Assembly: GCF_017948485.1 (NCBI RefSeq)
Contig: NZ_JAFFSX010000026.1
Span: forward strand, 62,001 to 126,000
Source: Streptomyces sp. GESEQ-35
Lineage (GTDB): Bacteria; Actinomycetota; Actinomycetes; Streptomycetales; Streptomycetaceae
Length of the DNA stretch: 64,000 bases
Direction: 5' to 3'
The notes beneath the pieces are model-generated. The model saw nothing but the letters and a program-made list of their open reading frames with translations. It had not been told where the DNA came from and ran no database searches. The first letter of the stretch is position 1; every line of letters starts with the position of its first letter. Shown one piece after another: positions 32,701-40,884 of the stretch. A program made the position numbers and the translations under genes.

Positions 32701-34926
32701 ATGTCCGGCACGTCCGCCCCTGGAAATGTCCCCGTGCCCGGCTCCGGGGTGGTGGTGCGGTCCGCCGCCGCAGGCCGTGTACGGCTGATGGTTCCCTGGC
32801 TGAGGGCGAGGCCCGGCTGCGCCGGGATCGTCGATGAGCGGTTCACCGATCTGCCGGGTTTCCGGGCGCTGCGCATCTTCCCGCGTACCGGTGCCGTGAT
32901 CGTCTGGGTACAGCCCGACCTGGTCGACGCAAACCGGCTGGTCGCCGCCCTCACCGAAGCACCGCCGCCGGGGTTGCCCGCCAGAGCCAGCAGCTCCGTG
33001 CCCGACTCCTCCACGGGGGAAATCGCGCGGCTGGTGGTCGGCGGTGCGGTGCTCGCCCTGGTCGGACTGCGTCGACTGCTCGGCCGACCCCCATGGGCCC
33101 CGGCGGGCTCGGCCGGTCTCCTCGGCGCGGTCACCGTCTTCACCGGGCTGCCGTTCTTCCGCGGTGCCGCACGCACCCTCGGCGGCCGACGCCACGCGGG
33201 CACCGATCTGCTGGTGACGACGGCGACCGTGATCTCGCTGGTCCTGCGCGAGAACGTGGTCGCGCTGATGGTGCTGTGGCTGCTCAACATCGGCGAGTTC
33301 CTGCAGGCCATCACCCTGCGGCGGACCCGGCGCGCCATCGAGGAGCTGCTCTCCATCGGAGAGGAGCGGGTCTGGCTGGTCCGCGACGGCGTGGAGGTGG
33401 AGGTCGACCTCACGGAGGTCAGGGCGGGGGACGTGGTCGCGGTCTACGAACACCACCGCATCCCGGTCGACGGCACTGCCGAGTCCGGCGAGGCACTGGT
33501 CGACCAGGCAGCGATCACCGGCGAGGCGCTCCCGGTCTACGTGCAGCCCGGCACCGAGGTGTATGCGGGCACCCTCGTCTCCACCGGCTCCATCACCGTA
33601 CGGGCCACCTCGGTCGGACAGGACACCGTCGTCGGGCGGATCATCACCCGGGTCGAGGAGGCGCAGGCCGACCGGGCCCCGATCCAGACCGTCGCCGCCG
33701 CCTTCACCCGCCGCTTCGTGCCCGTGTCGTTCGCGCTCGCGGGGATCACGTACGTGCTGACCCGGGAAGCCCGACGGGCGATGACCATGCTGCTCATCGC
33801 CTGCCCCTGCGCTGCGGGCCTGGCCACCCCCACCGCGATCAGCGCGGCCATCGGCAACGGCGCCCGCCGGGGCACCCTCATCAAGGGCGGCACCCACCTG
33901 GAAGGGATCGGCCGCGTCACCGCCGTGGTCTTCGACAAGACCGGCACCCTCACGCTCGGCCGCCCCTTGGTCACCAGCGTGGTGACGCTCGACGAGGCGG
34001 TCACCGCCGACGAGGTGCTGAGCCTGGCGGCCTCCGGCGAGTTGCACGCACGGCACCCCCTCGCCGAAGCCATCGTCCGGCGCACCGAGGAACAGCACCT
34101 GCACATCCCGATCCACCAAGCCTGCGAGGTCGTCCTCGGCATGGGCGTGCGCGCCGAACTCGACGGCAGCCGCCTGCTGGTGGGCAGCCCCGCTCTGCTG
34201 CGCCGCCACGGCCTGGACCTGTCCGAGGTCGCCCAGGACTGGACGAGCCGACTGCGCGCCGCCGGCGAGACCGTCATCTGCCTCGCCCACGACGAGAAGC
34301 TGATCGGCATGCTCGGCCTGTCCGACGCCGTACGCGGCGGAGCCGACACCGTCGTCCGCCAGCTGACCGACCTCGGGGTGACCCGCATCGTGCTGCTGAC
34401 CGGCGACGCACCGGAGACCGCCCAGGCCGTCGCCGACACCCTCGGCATCGCGGAAGTCCACGCCCACGCCCTGCCCGAGGCCAAACTCCAGCTGATCCGC
34501 GACCTCCAGGCAGAAGGCCACAGCGTGGCCATGGTCGGCGACGGCACCAACGACGCCCCCGCACTGGCGCTCGCGGACGTCGGCATCGTCATGGGCGCCC
34601 ACTCCTCCCACGTCGCGCTGGAGACCGCCGACATCGCCCTCGCCGGAAACGACCTCCGCCAGGTCGCCGCCGTCGTGGAACTCAGCCGGCACACACTGCG
34701 CGTCGTACGGCAGAACTACACGCTGTCCATCGGCGTGAACCTCGCCGGCCTCGTCGCGAGCGCCGGCGGCTCCGTCAACCCCGTCCTGGCCGCCCTGCTG
34801 CACAACACCAGCAGCATCGCCGTGGTCGCCAACTCCGCCCGGCTCGTCGGGCACACTCCGCATCTGCCGAGCGACGCCGCCGCACGCCTGCGCGCTGCAC
34901 CGCTGGAGGAACGGCGCGTGCACTGA
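32701..34926 (+). CDS. Heavy-metal P1B-type ATPase, CtpC-like (zinc/manganese)
   Basis: A 741-residue transporter. Residues about 15-90 form a divergent N-terminal domain without the CxxC of HMA domains. The core has the TGEALPVYV motif, membrane CPC in IACPCAAGLATPTA, phosphorylation site FDKTGTLT and hinge GDGTNDAPAL. Partnered with DUF1490, it best matches mycobacterial CtpC, linked to zinc or manganese efflux or metallation of exported proteins. An exporter inside a run of importers is notable. Translation signals are good (GAGAGGCGGTCGCC before ATG). Confidence 0.9.
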   Translation: MSGTSAPGNVPVPGSGVVVRSAAAGRVRLMVPWLRARPGCAGIVDERFTDLPGFRALRIFPRTGAVIVWVQPDLVDANRLVAALTEAPPPGLPARASSSVPDSSTGEIARLVVGGAVLALVGLRRLLGRPPWAPAGSAGLLGAVTVFTGLPFFRGAARTLGGRRHAGTDLLVTTATVISLVLRENVVALMVLWLLNIGEFLQAITLRRTRRAIEELLSIGEERVWLVRDGVEVEVDLTEVRAGDVVAVYEHHRIPVDGTAESGEALVDQAAITGEALPVYVQPGTEVYAGTLVSTGSITVRATSVGQDTVVGRIITRVEEAQADRAPIQTVAAAFTRRFVPVSFALAGITYVLTREARRAMTMLLIACPCAAGLATPTAISAAIGNGARRGTLIKGGTHLEGIGRVTAVVFDKTGTLTLGRPLVTSVVTLDEAVTADEVLSLAASGELHARHPLAEAIVRRTEEQHLHIPIHQACEVVLGMGVRAELDGSRLLVGSPALLRRHGLDLSEVAQDWTSRLRAAGETVICLAHDEKLIGMLGLSDAVRGGADTVVRQLTDLGVTRIVLLTGDAPETAQAVADTLGIAEVHAHALPEAKLQLIRDLQAEGHSVAMVGDGTNDAPALALADVGIVMGAHSSHVALETADIALAGNDLRQVAAVVELSRHTLRVVRQNYTLSIGVNLAGLVASAGGSVNPVLAALLHNTSSIAVVANSARLVGHTPHLPSDAAARLRAAPLEERRVH

Positions 34927-34973
34927 CCGCCCACCGCCATAAGCGCCACCCCCGAGGTTCGCGCATGCCTCCA

Positions 34974-34995
34974 CACATGAGCTATCGTTCATGTG
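34974..34995. promoter_or_regulatory. CACATG-N10-CATGTG palindrome before the Fur-family gene
   Basis: CACATG (34974-34979) and CATGTG (34990-34995) have the same sequence and 10-bp spacing as the core of the ArsR operator at 20392-20411. It stands about 52-73 bp upstream of the Fur/Zur start, so the ArsR protein may act here. Confidence 0.55.
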
Positions 34996-34999
34996 GATA

Positions 35000-35014
35000 T
35001 GGCTTTCATTTTCA
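35000..35014 (-). promoter_or_regulatory. Zur-like box before the Fur-family gene
   Basis: On the minus strand TGAAAATGAAAGCCA has a perfect left half (TGAAAATGA) and 11 of 15 matches in all. It suggests Zur autoregulation or control of the CobW operon. Confidence 0.55.
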
Positions 35015-35046
35015 TTTAGCCGACGGCTCTGGCGGTGAGACTTGGC

Positions 35047-35535
35047 GTGAGCGACCGGACAACAGCCCAACAGCGCCCCACTCGGCAGCGGTTGGCCCTG
35101 ATGGAATCTCTGGCGAACTGCCACGACTTCGTCTCCGCGCAGGATCTGCACGCCCGTATGACCGATGACGGCGCACATATCGGACTGACAACCGTGTATC
35201 GCGCGCTGCGCGACCTGGAGGCCGCGGGCGCCGTCGACGTCGCCCAAGCCGGCGCCGGTGAACGGCTTTACCGGTGGCGCCCCACCGAAGGACACCGCCA
35301 CTACCTGATCTGCCGCGCCTGCGGCATCAGCAGACCGGTGGACTCCGAGGTCGTCGAGGAGTGGGCCGCACGGATCGCCTCCGCCTGCGGATTCGCTGCG
35401 GTGGAGCACACCGTCGAGCTCACCGGTGTCTGCGCCGGCTGCCAACCCACCACGGACGAAGGAGAACTGCCGACATGGCCAAGGGATTTCGGCCAGGAAA
35501 CCCCGCGACACCGAACCCACAACTGCGCGAGTTGA
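35047..35535 (+). CDS. zur: Fur-family repressor, Zur type
   Basis: A 162-residue Fur/Zur regulator. The winged helix includes FVSAQDLHARM and TTVYRALRDLEAAG. The metal sites appear as GHRHYLICRACGISRPV (first CxxC) and TGVCAGCQ (second CxxC), the structural zinc tetrad. GTG 35047 is chosen; 12 bp upstream another start is possible. Fur proteins with this Cys pattern include Streptomyces Zur. It may be an extra Zur paralogue, since the main one is usually elsewhere. It overlaps the next gene by 61 bp. Confidence 0.85.
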   Translation: MSDRTTAQQRPTRQRLALMESLANCHDFVSAQDLHARMTDDGAHIGLTTVYRALRDLEAAGAVDVAQAGAGERLYRWRPTEGHRHYLICRACGISRPVDSEVVEEWAARIASACGFAAVEHTVELTGVCAGCQPTTDEGELPTWPRDFGQETPRHRTHNCAS

Positions 35536-35756
35536 AGGAGACCGTACGCACCCTGCTGGGCCTCGACGACGACACCGCCGTCATGATCCGCCAGCTCGCC
35601 TGCACCGAACCGGGCTGCCCGCCCCTGGAGACGGTTGTCGCCGTCCTTCCGATGAACGGGCCGGCCCGCCGCTGGACCCTGCACCGACCCACCGAGCAGA
35701 TCACCGAGGACGATCTCCGGACCGCCCTGCTCAGCCCCGCGCCCGAAGGAGCCTGA
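35475..35756 (+). CDS. Small conserved protein of the CobW operon
   Basis: A 93-residue protein beginning MAKGFRPGNPATPN with core VMIRQLACTEPGCPPLETVV. Two closely spaced cysteines with Pro/Gly between could be a metal-binding or redox site. I do not recognise the family. It starts inside the end of the Fur-family gene in another frame and ends 4 bp before the CobW gene, so it is co-translated with both. Its place suggests a role in zinc delivery. Confidence 0.65.
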   Translation: MAKGFRPGNPATPNPQLRELKETVRTLLGLDDDTAVMIRQLACTEPGCPPLETVVAVLPMNGPARRWTLHRPTEQITEDDLRTALLSPAPEGA

Positions 35757-35760
35757 CCCG

Positions 35761-36787
35761 ATGACCCAAGCGACCATGACAGACGAGCCGCGCGACGAGC
35801 GCGTACCCGTCACCGTACTGACCGGCTTCCTCGGCTCGGGCAAGACGACTCTCCTCAACCGCATCCTCACCGAGCAGCACGGTCTGCGGATCGCCGTGAT
35901 CGAGAACGAGTTCGGCGAGGTCGGCATCGACGACGCCCTCGTCCTGGACGCCGAGGAAGAGATCTTCGAGATGAACAACGGGTGCATCTGCTGCACCGTG
36001 CGCGGGGATCTCATCCGCATCCTGGGGGCACTGATGCGGCGGCGCGAGAAGTTCGACCACATCCTGATCGAGACGACCGGCCTCGCCGACCCCGCGCCGG
36101 TGGCGCAGACCTTCTTCATGGACGACGAGATCGCCGGACAGCCTGCGTCTGGACGCCATCGTCACCCTCGTCGACTCCGCGCACGTGCTCCAGCACCTGG
36201 ACGAGGTCAAGCCGGAGGGCGTGGAGAACGAGGCCGTCGAGCAGATCGCCTTCGCCGACCGTATCGTCCTCAACAAGACCGACCTGGCCGACGAGGCGAC
36301 GATCGCCGAGATCACCTCCCGCATCCGCGCCATCAACAGCGGCGTACGGATCATCCCCGCCCAGCACGCGAAACTCGACCTCCAACAGGTCCTGGATGTA
36401 GGCGCGTTCGACCTGGAGCGCGTGCTCGCCGACGACCCGACCTTCCTCACCGAGACCGAGCACCAGCACGACCTCACGGTCACCTCGGTCGGTATCGACC
36501 TGCCGGGCGAACTCGACGAGGGCCGGCTCAACGCCTGGCTCGGCCAGTTGCTCCGTACGAAGGGCGTGGACATCTTCCGCTCCAAGGGCATCCTCGCGAT
36601 CGCGGGCGCGCCCAAGCAGTACGTCTTCCAGGGCGTGCACATGCTGCTGGACGGGGAGTTCGGACGGGACTGGCGGGCCGGCGAGGAGCGGCGCAATCGG
36701 CTCGTCTTCATCGGCCGCAACCTCGACCGGGACGCGCTGGAGCGTGGTTTCGCCGGGTGCCTGGCCACGGCGGGAGTGACCGCGTGA
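35761..36787 (+). pseudogene. CobW/COG0523 GTPase with a one-base frameshift
   Basis: Frame one contains the P-loop LTGFLGSGKTTLLNRIL, the ENEFGEVGIDDAL switch and the metal-binding NNGCICCTVRGDL, then goes out of frame at 36142 (CAGCCTG where CAGCTG would keep the frame). The adjacent frame continues LRLDAIVTLVDSAHVL with NKTD (GTP base recognition) and the whole C-terminal CobW domain (KGILAIAGAPKQYVFQGV) to a stop at 36787. One deleted C restores about 341 residues. It may be a true break, a base error or a recoding site. The intact relative at 44779 could compensate. Confidence 0.8.
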
Positions 36788-37815
36788 GCGTGAGCGTGCA
36801 GTCTCCGCTGGCCTGGGATATCGCCGTCGACGATGCGCCCGTCGCGCTGAGCGCCCGCGGCGACCTGGTGGCTGTCGCCGGGGCTGAGGGGACGGTGCGT
36901 GTCCTGGATGCCGCGATGGGCGCAGAGATGGGAGCCCTTGAGCTGCCCGGCGGTGCGCTGAGCGTCGAACTCGCCCCGGACGCACAGCACTTGGTGGCCA
37001 CCGGGCCGCTAGGGTACGCGCTGTGGCGGCGCACGGACGGGCGTACGACGGTACGCGAGTCCGGCGTGTGGTCGGCCGCCGCGGCATGGGCGGACAACGA
37101 CCGCGTCGCGGTCGCATCCGGCCGCCGGGCCCTCGTGCTCGAAGCGGACGGTGGAGAGTTGTGGTGTACGGACCCGGCCGCGTCGACCGTCACCGACCTC
37201 GCCTGGATGCGACAGGGGCGGCGATTGGCCGTGGCCGCGTACGGGGCGGTTCACGGGTACGAACGGCACACGACCAAGCCCGTAGTGATGTATCCGTACG
37301 TCGGCTCGCACCTCGCGCTCGCCGTCGCGCCGACGGGGAAGTGGATCTGTAGCGGCAACCAGGACGCCTCCATCCACATCTGGCGCGCACGCGACGGCAG
37401 CGAACTGACCATGTCCGGTTACCCGGAGAAGGTCTCCCGCCTCGCCTTCGACGAGACCGGCTTCTGGCTGGCCGCAGACGGCGCACCGGACGTGACCGTA
37501 TGGGACTTCTCCGGCAAGGGCCCCGCCGGTACGGCCCCGCGCTCGCTGCGCTGCCATGAGACCGTCACCGCGCTCGCCTGGCGGCCGGGCGCCGCCGGTC
37601 AGCTGGCCAGCGGCGGCGCGGACGGCACGGTGGCCCTGTGGCACGCCACGGCCGGACGCCCCCAAGCCCTGCTCAATCCGGCCCGCACCCTCGACGGCGA
37701 CGGTGACGGCACGGCGGTGGCGGCGCTGGCCTGGGCGGGCCCACACCTGCTCATCTCCGCGCAGCGCGACGGCCGGATCCGGGCGCACGCTCTGCCATCA
37801 CGGACGGCGCTGTGA
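36784..37815 (+). CDS. WD40-repeat protein of the CobW operon
   Basis: A 343-residue beta-propeller. At least seven blades can be followed, for example GNQDASIHIWRARDGSEL, GAPDVTVWDFSGKG and GGADGTVALWHA. There is no signal or enzyme domain. WD40 proteins are found next to CobW GTPases in zinc-starvation operons and may be scaffold partners. The GTG start overlaps the CobW stop (GTGA) and its stop overlaps the 2Fe-2S gene. Confidence 0.85.
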   Translation: MSVSVQSPLAWDIAVDDAPVALSARGDLVAVAGAEGTVRVLDAAMGAEMGALELPGGALSVELAPDAQHLVATGPLGYALWRRTDGRTTVRESGVWSAAAAWADNDRVAVASGRRALVLEADGGELWCTDPAASTVTDLAWMRQGRRLAVAAYGAVHGYERHTTKPVVMYPYVGSHLALAVAPTGKWICSGNQDASIHIWRARDGSELTMSGYPEKVSRLAFDETGFWLAADGAPDVTVWDFSGKGPAGTAPRSLRCHETVTALAWRPGAAGQLASGGADGTVALWHATAGRPQALLNPARTLDGDGDGTAVAALAWAGPHLLISAQRDGRIRAHALPSRTAL

Positions 37816-38261
37816 GCGGGCGCAGGGACGCGATCGGTGCCGCTCGTGGCAGGACTCGTACGGTGGTGATCGGCGCCGCGGGCTCGCGGCCCTGCACCCT
37901 GGTCGTGTGCCGGGGCTGCTGCTGCGGCAATCCGCGCAAGTATCCCGACGCCGATCACGCCTGGCAGTTGGAGCGGCTGCAAGCCGGTGCCGATGCCTCC
38001 GGCGGCCGGTTCACCGTGCGTACGACAGACTGTCTCGGCCCCTGCGACCAGGCGAACGTCATCGTCGTCCAGCCCTCGGCCGCCGGGCGCCGGGCCGGGG
38101 GTCAGGTGACCTGGATCGGCTTCGCCATGGACGACACCTGCACCGAGGAGCTGCTGGACTGGGCGGCCGCCGGAGGCCCGGGCGTCGCCGAACCGCCTGC
38201 CGCGCTGGAACTGCAGTTCGTCCGGCCGCCGCGCGAGGCACGGGCCCGTGCACGCAGGTGA
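37812..38261 (+). CDS. Thioredoxin-like 2Fe-2S (ferredoxin-like) protein
   Basis: A 149-residue protein. The pattern LVVCRGCCCGNPRKYP then RTTDCLGPCDQANVIVV, two cysteine pairs about 50 residues apart on a beta-alpha scaffold, fits thioredoxin-fold 2Fe-2S proteins of the (2Fe-2S) ferredoxin-like type. It could be a metal-binding protein instead. GTG 37812 overlaps the WD40 stop, and its end overlaps the ArsR gene by 14 bp. It sits at the fourth position of the zinc-delivery operon. Confidence 0.78.
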   Translation: MSGRRDAIGAARGRTRTVVIGAAGSRPCTLVVCRGCCCGNPRKYPDADHAWQLERLQAGADASGGRFTVRTTDCLGPCDQANVIVVQPSAAGRRAGGQVTWIGFAMDDTCTEELLDWAAAGGPGVAEPPAALELQFVRPPREARARARR

Positions 38262-38631
38262 GACGCCCCTCTCCACGCAGGGGGCCGATGGCGGCGGCCG
38301 TGACATCATCGCGGCCGCCCGCCTCGACGACGTCACGGCCGCCTCGGTCGCCGCCACGCTCCAGGCGCTGGCAACCCCGTCCCGGCTGCTCATCCTCACG
38401 GCACTCCGGCAGTCCCCGTACCCGGTCGGTGAACTCGCCGCCGCCGTCGGCATGGAACAGTCCGCCGTCTCCCACCAACTGCGGCTGCTGCGCGCCCTGG
38501 GCCTGGTCACCGGCCGACGCGACGGGCGCCGCGTCGTCTATCGCCTCTACGACGACCATGTCGCCCAGCTTCTCGACCAGGCCGTCCATCACATCGAGCA
38601 CCTGCGGCTCGGCGTCCGCGACCCCGGTTGA
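38248..38631 (+). CDS. ArsR-family regulator (second copy in the island)
   Basis: A 127-residue winged-helix repressor. The core ALATPSRLLILTALRQSPYPV and the recognition region VGMEQSAVSHQLRLLR are clear. The C-terminal helix YDDHVAQLLDQAVHHIEHL has Asp, His and His ligands like zinc sensors of the SmtB type. It closes the CobW operon and is likely its autoregulator. The GTG start lies inside the previous gene. Confidence 0.88.
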   Translation: MHAGETPLSTQGADGGGRDIIAAARLDDVTAASVAATLQALATPSRLLILTALRQSPYPVGELAAAVGMEQSAVSHQLRLLRALGLVTGRRDGRRVVYRLYDDHVAQLLDQAVHHIEHLRLGVRDPG

Positions 38632-38687
38632 TCCTGCGCTGTGCGCGACACCGGCGAGCGGCGACGGGGTTCTGGAAGGCTGATCAC

Positions 38688-39263
38688 ATGACGGCCCCCC
38701 TCCACACCCCGGAGCACTCCCCCGAGTTCCTCCAGATCACCCGGCCCGAGGGGATCACGCAGGACCTGAGACGGCAGTTGATCGACTGCTGGACCGCCGT
38801 CGTCAACGCGGGGGGCGCGGTGATCGCGCCCGCGATTCCACTGCCTCCAGTCACCGTTCGGGACATCGGTCCGGCGGCGGACCGGCTCATCGCCGACCTC
38901 GATCCGGAGCGCGGCCGACTGCTCGTCGCCATCATGGACGGAACTCTCGCGGGGTGGCTGATCGTTCGCCGTGATCCGCACCCGCTGGTCGCACACTTCG
39001 GAGTGGTCAATCACCTCCAGACCCGTCCGCGTTTCCGCCGACAGGGAATCGGCGCCGCCCTGATGAGGCACGTCAGAGGCATGGCCCGCGACGACATGGG
39101 GCTGGAACAGCTGCAGCTCAGCGCGCGGGCGGGACTCGGCCTTGAGGACTTCTACCGCAGCCTGGGGTGGACGGAGGTGGGCCGATGGCCGGGTGCGCTG
39201 CGCGTGGCCCCGGCGACGACCGTGACGACATCCCTATGTGTCTCAGCCTCTGAATCGACCTGA
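38688..39263 (+). CDS. GNAT-family N-acetyltransferase
   Basis: A 191-residue acetyltransferase. The acetyl-CoA binding segment is FRRQGIGAALMRHVRGMA, preceded by the strand LVAHFGVVNHLQTRPR. ATG 38688 is preferred as GGAAGGCTG precedes it. No substrate can be read. It follows the ArsR gene by 56 bp and precedes the PLP biosynthetic operon, so it could modify that product or resist a toxin. Confidence 0.75.
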   Translation: MTAPLHTPEHSPEFLQITRPEGITQDLRRQLIDCWTAVVNAGGAVIAPAIPLPPVTVRDIGPAADRLIADLDPERGRLLVAIMDGTLAGWLIVRRDPHPLVAHFGVVNHLQTRPRFRRQGIGAALMRHVRGMARDDMGLEQLQLSARAGLGLEDFYRSLGWTEVGRWPGALRVAPATTVTTSLCVSASEST

Positions 39264-39393
39264 TCCGGACATTGCCCGGCCAGCAGTTGTACTGACCATG
39301 GAAACGGGGCACAAACGGTCTGTTGAAGGGCAGATGCTTACGAAGGGTCGCCACGTCCGGTCAGCATTCCTCACCAGGGAGGAACGGGTTGGG

Positions 39394-40884
39394 ATGAGCG
39401 ACGCCCCTTTGTACCTGGAAGCGCAGCTCGACAGGACGCCGGCGTCACTGCTGCGGTCCGCCGCCTTCCTCCACACCCTGGTGGACGCGCTCGGCTCCCC
39501 GCTCAATGTCATCCTGCCGGAACAGATCGCACAGAACGCCGATCGGTTCGGCTCCGTCCTGCACCGCCACCAGCTCGCCGGCCGGGTCTTCTTCGCCCAC
39601 AAGGCGAACCGCTCCAGCGCCCTGGTCCGCCGTCTCACCACGACTACCGCCGGCATCGACGTGGCCTCCCTGGCCGAGTTGCAGCACGCCCTCGGGGCCG
39701 GATTCACCGCCGACCGGATTATCGCGACCGGGCCCAAGGACCCGGAGTTCCTCTGGCTCGCCGCGCGGTCCGGAGTGATCGTCAACGCCGACGGGGCCGC
39801 CGAACTCCTGATGGCCGCGCGCCTTGTTCGGGCATACGAGCTGCCGCGCCTGCGCGTGGTGCTCCGGCTGTCCGAGTTCGAGACGTCCGGCGCCCGGGTG
39901 CTGTCCCGGAGGAGCCGCTTCGGCACGTCCGTGAAGGCCCTCGGCGACCTGCTCGACATCCTCGATGCCCAGCAGGACTCGCTCGAACCGATCGGCGTCG
40001 GCTATCACCTCGACACCACCGGGCTCGACGAGAAGGCTTCCGCTCTGGAGGGCTGCCTCCGGGCGGTGGAGGAGTTGCGCCTGCGGGGCTTCGGGCCGCG
40101 CGCGATCGACGTCGGCGGCGGCTTCGGTGTCAACTACCTTGCCGATGGCGCCCAGTGGGACCGCTACACCAGCGCCCTCACCACCGCCGTCATGGGTGGG
40201 CGCGCACCCATGACCTGGGGCGGGCACGGTTACGGCCTGCGGGCGGAGAACGGCACCCTCAAGGGGGCACTGGGCCTCTACCCCGCCCACCGGCCACTCG
40301 CGGGGGCCGCCTATCTGGACGAGCTGCTCTCCCGCCCCGCACTCGGTCTCGGCCGCCCGCTGGGCACCCTGCTGCTGGAGAGTCTGTGTGATCTGTACGC
40401 CGAGCCCGGCCGGGCACTGGTGGACCAGTGCGGCATCACCCTTGGCCGGGTGCTGGAGGTGCGGGACTCCGAAACCGGCGAGCGTCTGGTGCGGCTTGCG
40501 ATGAACACCGGCGATGTCGGCCTGGAGGACCACGGCGTACTCATTGATCCCGTGCTGGTGCGGCGCGGCAGCGCCCCTGCGGAGAATGAGAGCCCCGTGG
40601 CCGTACATCTGATGGGCAATCTGTGCCTGGAATCGGACCTGATCACCCGCCGGACGGTCTTCCTGCCCGCGCTGCCGCAGCCGGGCGATCTGCTCGCGTT
40701 CCCCAACACGGCCGGATACTGCATGGACTTCACCGCCACCGGCGCCCAACAGCAGCCCGTAGCACGCAAGGTCGCCGTGAGCGAGGCGGGCGACTCCTGG
40801 CGCTGGTGCCTCGACGAACAGTACTGGCCTCTCACGGCGACCGTGGGACGTACGGAATCGGACTCGGGGGGACGTACGGCATGA
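39394..40884 (+). CDS. Y4yA-type PLP-dependent decarboxylase (alanine-racemase fold)
   Basis: A 496-residue fold-type III PLP enzyme like diaminopimelate/ornithine decarboxylases. The PLP Lys is in VFFAHKANRSSALV near residue 72. Phosphate and substrate segments are IDVGGGFGVNYL and YAEPGRALVDQCG. Y4yA is the name of a rhizobial relative beside a cysteine-synthase-like gene, the same pair as here. ATG 39394 follows AGGGAGGAA. It may decarboxylate or racemise a sulfur- or amino-containing acid made by the next enzyme. Stop overlaps the next ATG (ATGA). Confidence 0.82.
   Translation: MSDAPLYLEAQLDRTPASLLRSAAFLHTLVDALGSPLNVILPEQIAQNADRFGSVLHRHQLAGRVFFAHKANRSSALVRRLTTTTAGIDVASLAELQHALGAGFTADRIIATGPKDPEFLWLAARSGVIVNADGAAELLMAARLVRAYELPRLRVVLRLSEFETSGARVLSRRSRFGTSVKALGDLLDILDAQQDSLEPIGVGYHLDTTGLDEKASALEGCLRAVEELRLRGFGPRAIDVGGGFGVNYLADGAQWDRYTSALTTAVMGGRAPMTWGGHGYGLRAENGTLKGALGLYPAHRPLAGAAYLDELLSRPALGLGRPLGTLLLESLCDLYAEPGRALVDQCGITLGRVLEVRDSETGERLVRLAMNTGDVGLEDHGVLIDPVLVRRGSAPAENESPVAVHLMGNLCLESDLITRRTVFLPALPQPGDLLAFPNTAGYCMDFTATGAQQQPVARKVAVSEAGDSWRWCLDEQYWPLTATVGRTESDSGGRTA

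Noticed and set aside
39285..39310. Zur-like box before the Y4yA gene (TGGAAACGGGGCACA)
   Set aside because: It lacks the ATT half of the pattern. I left the operon's main promoter unassigned.
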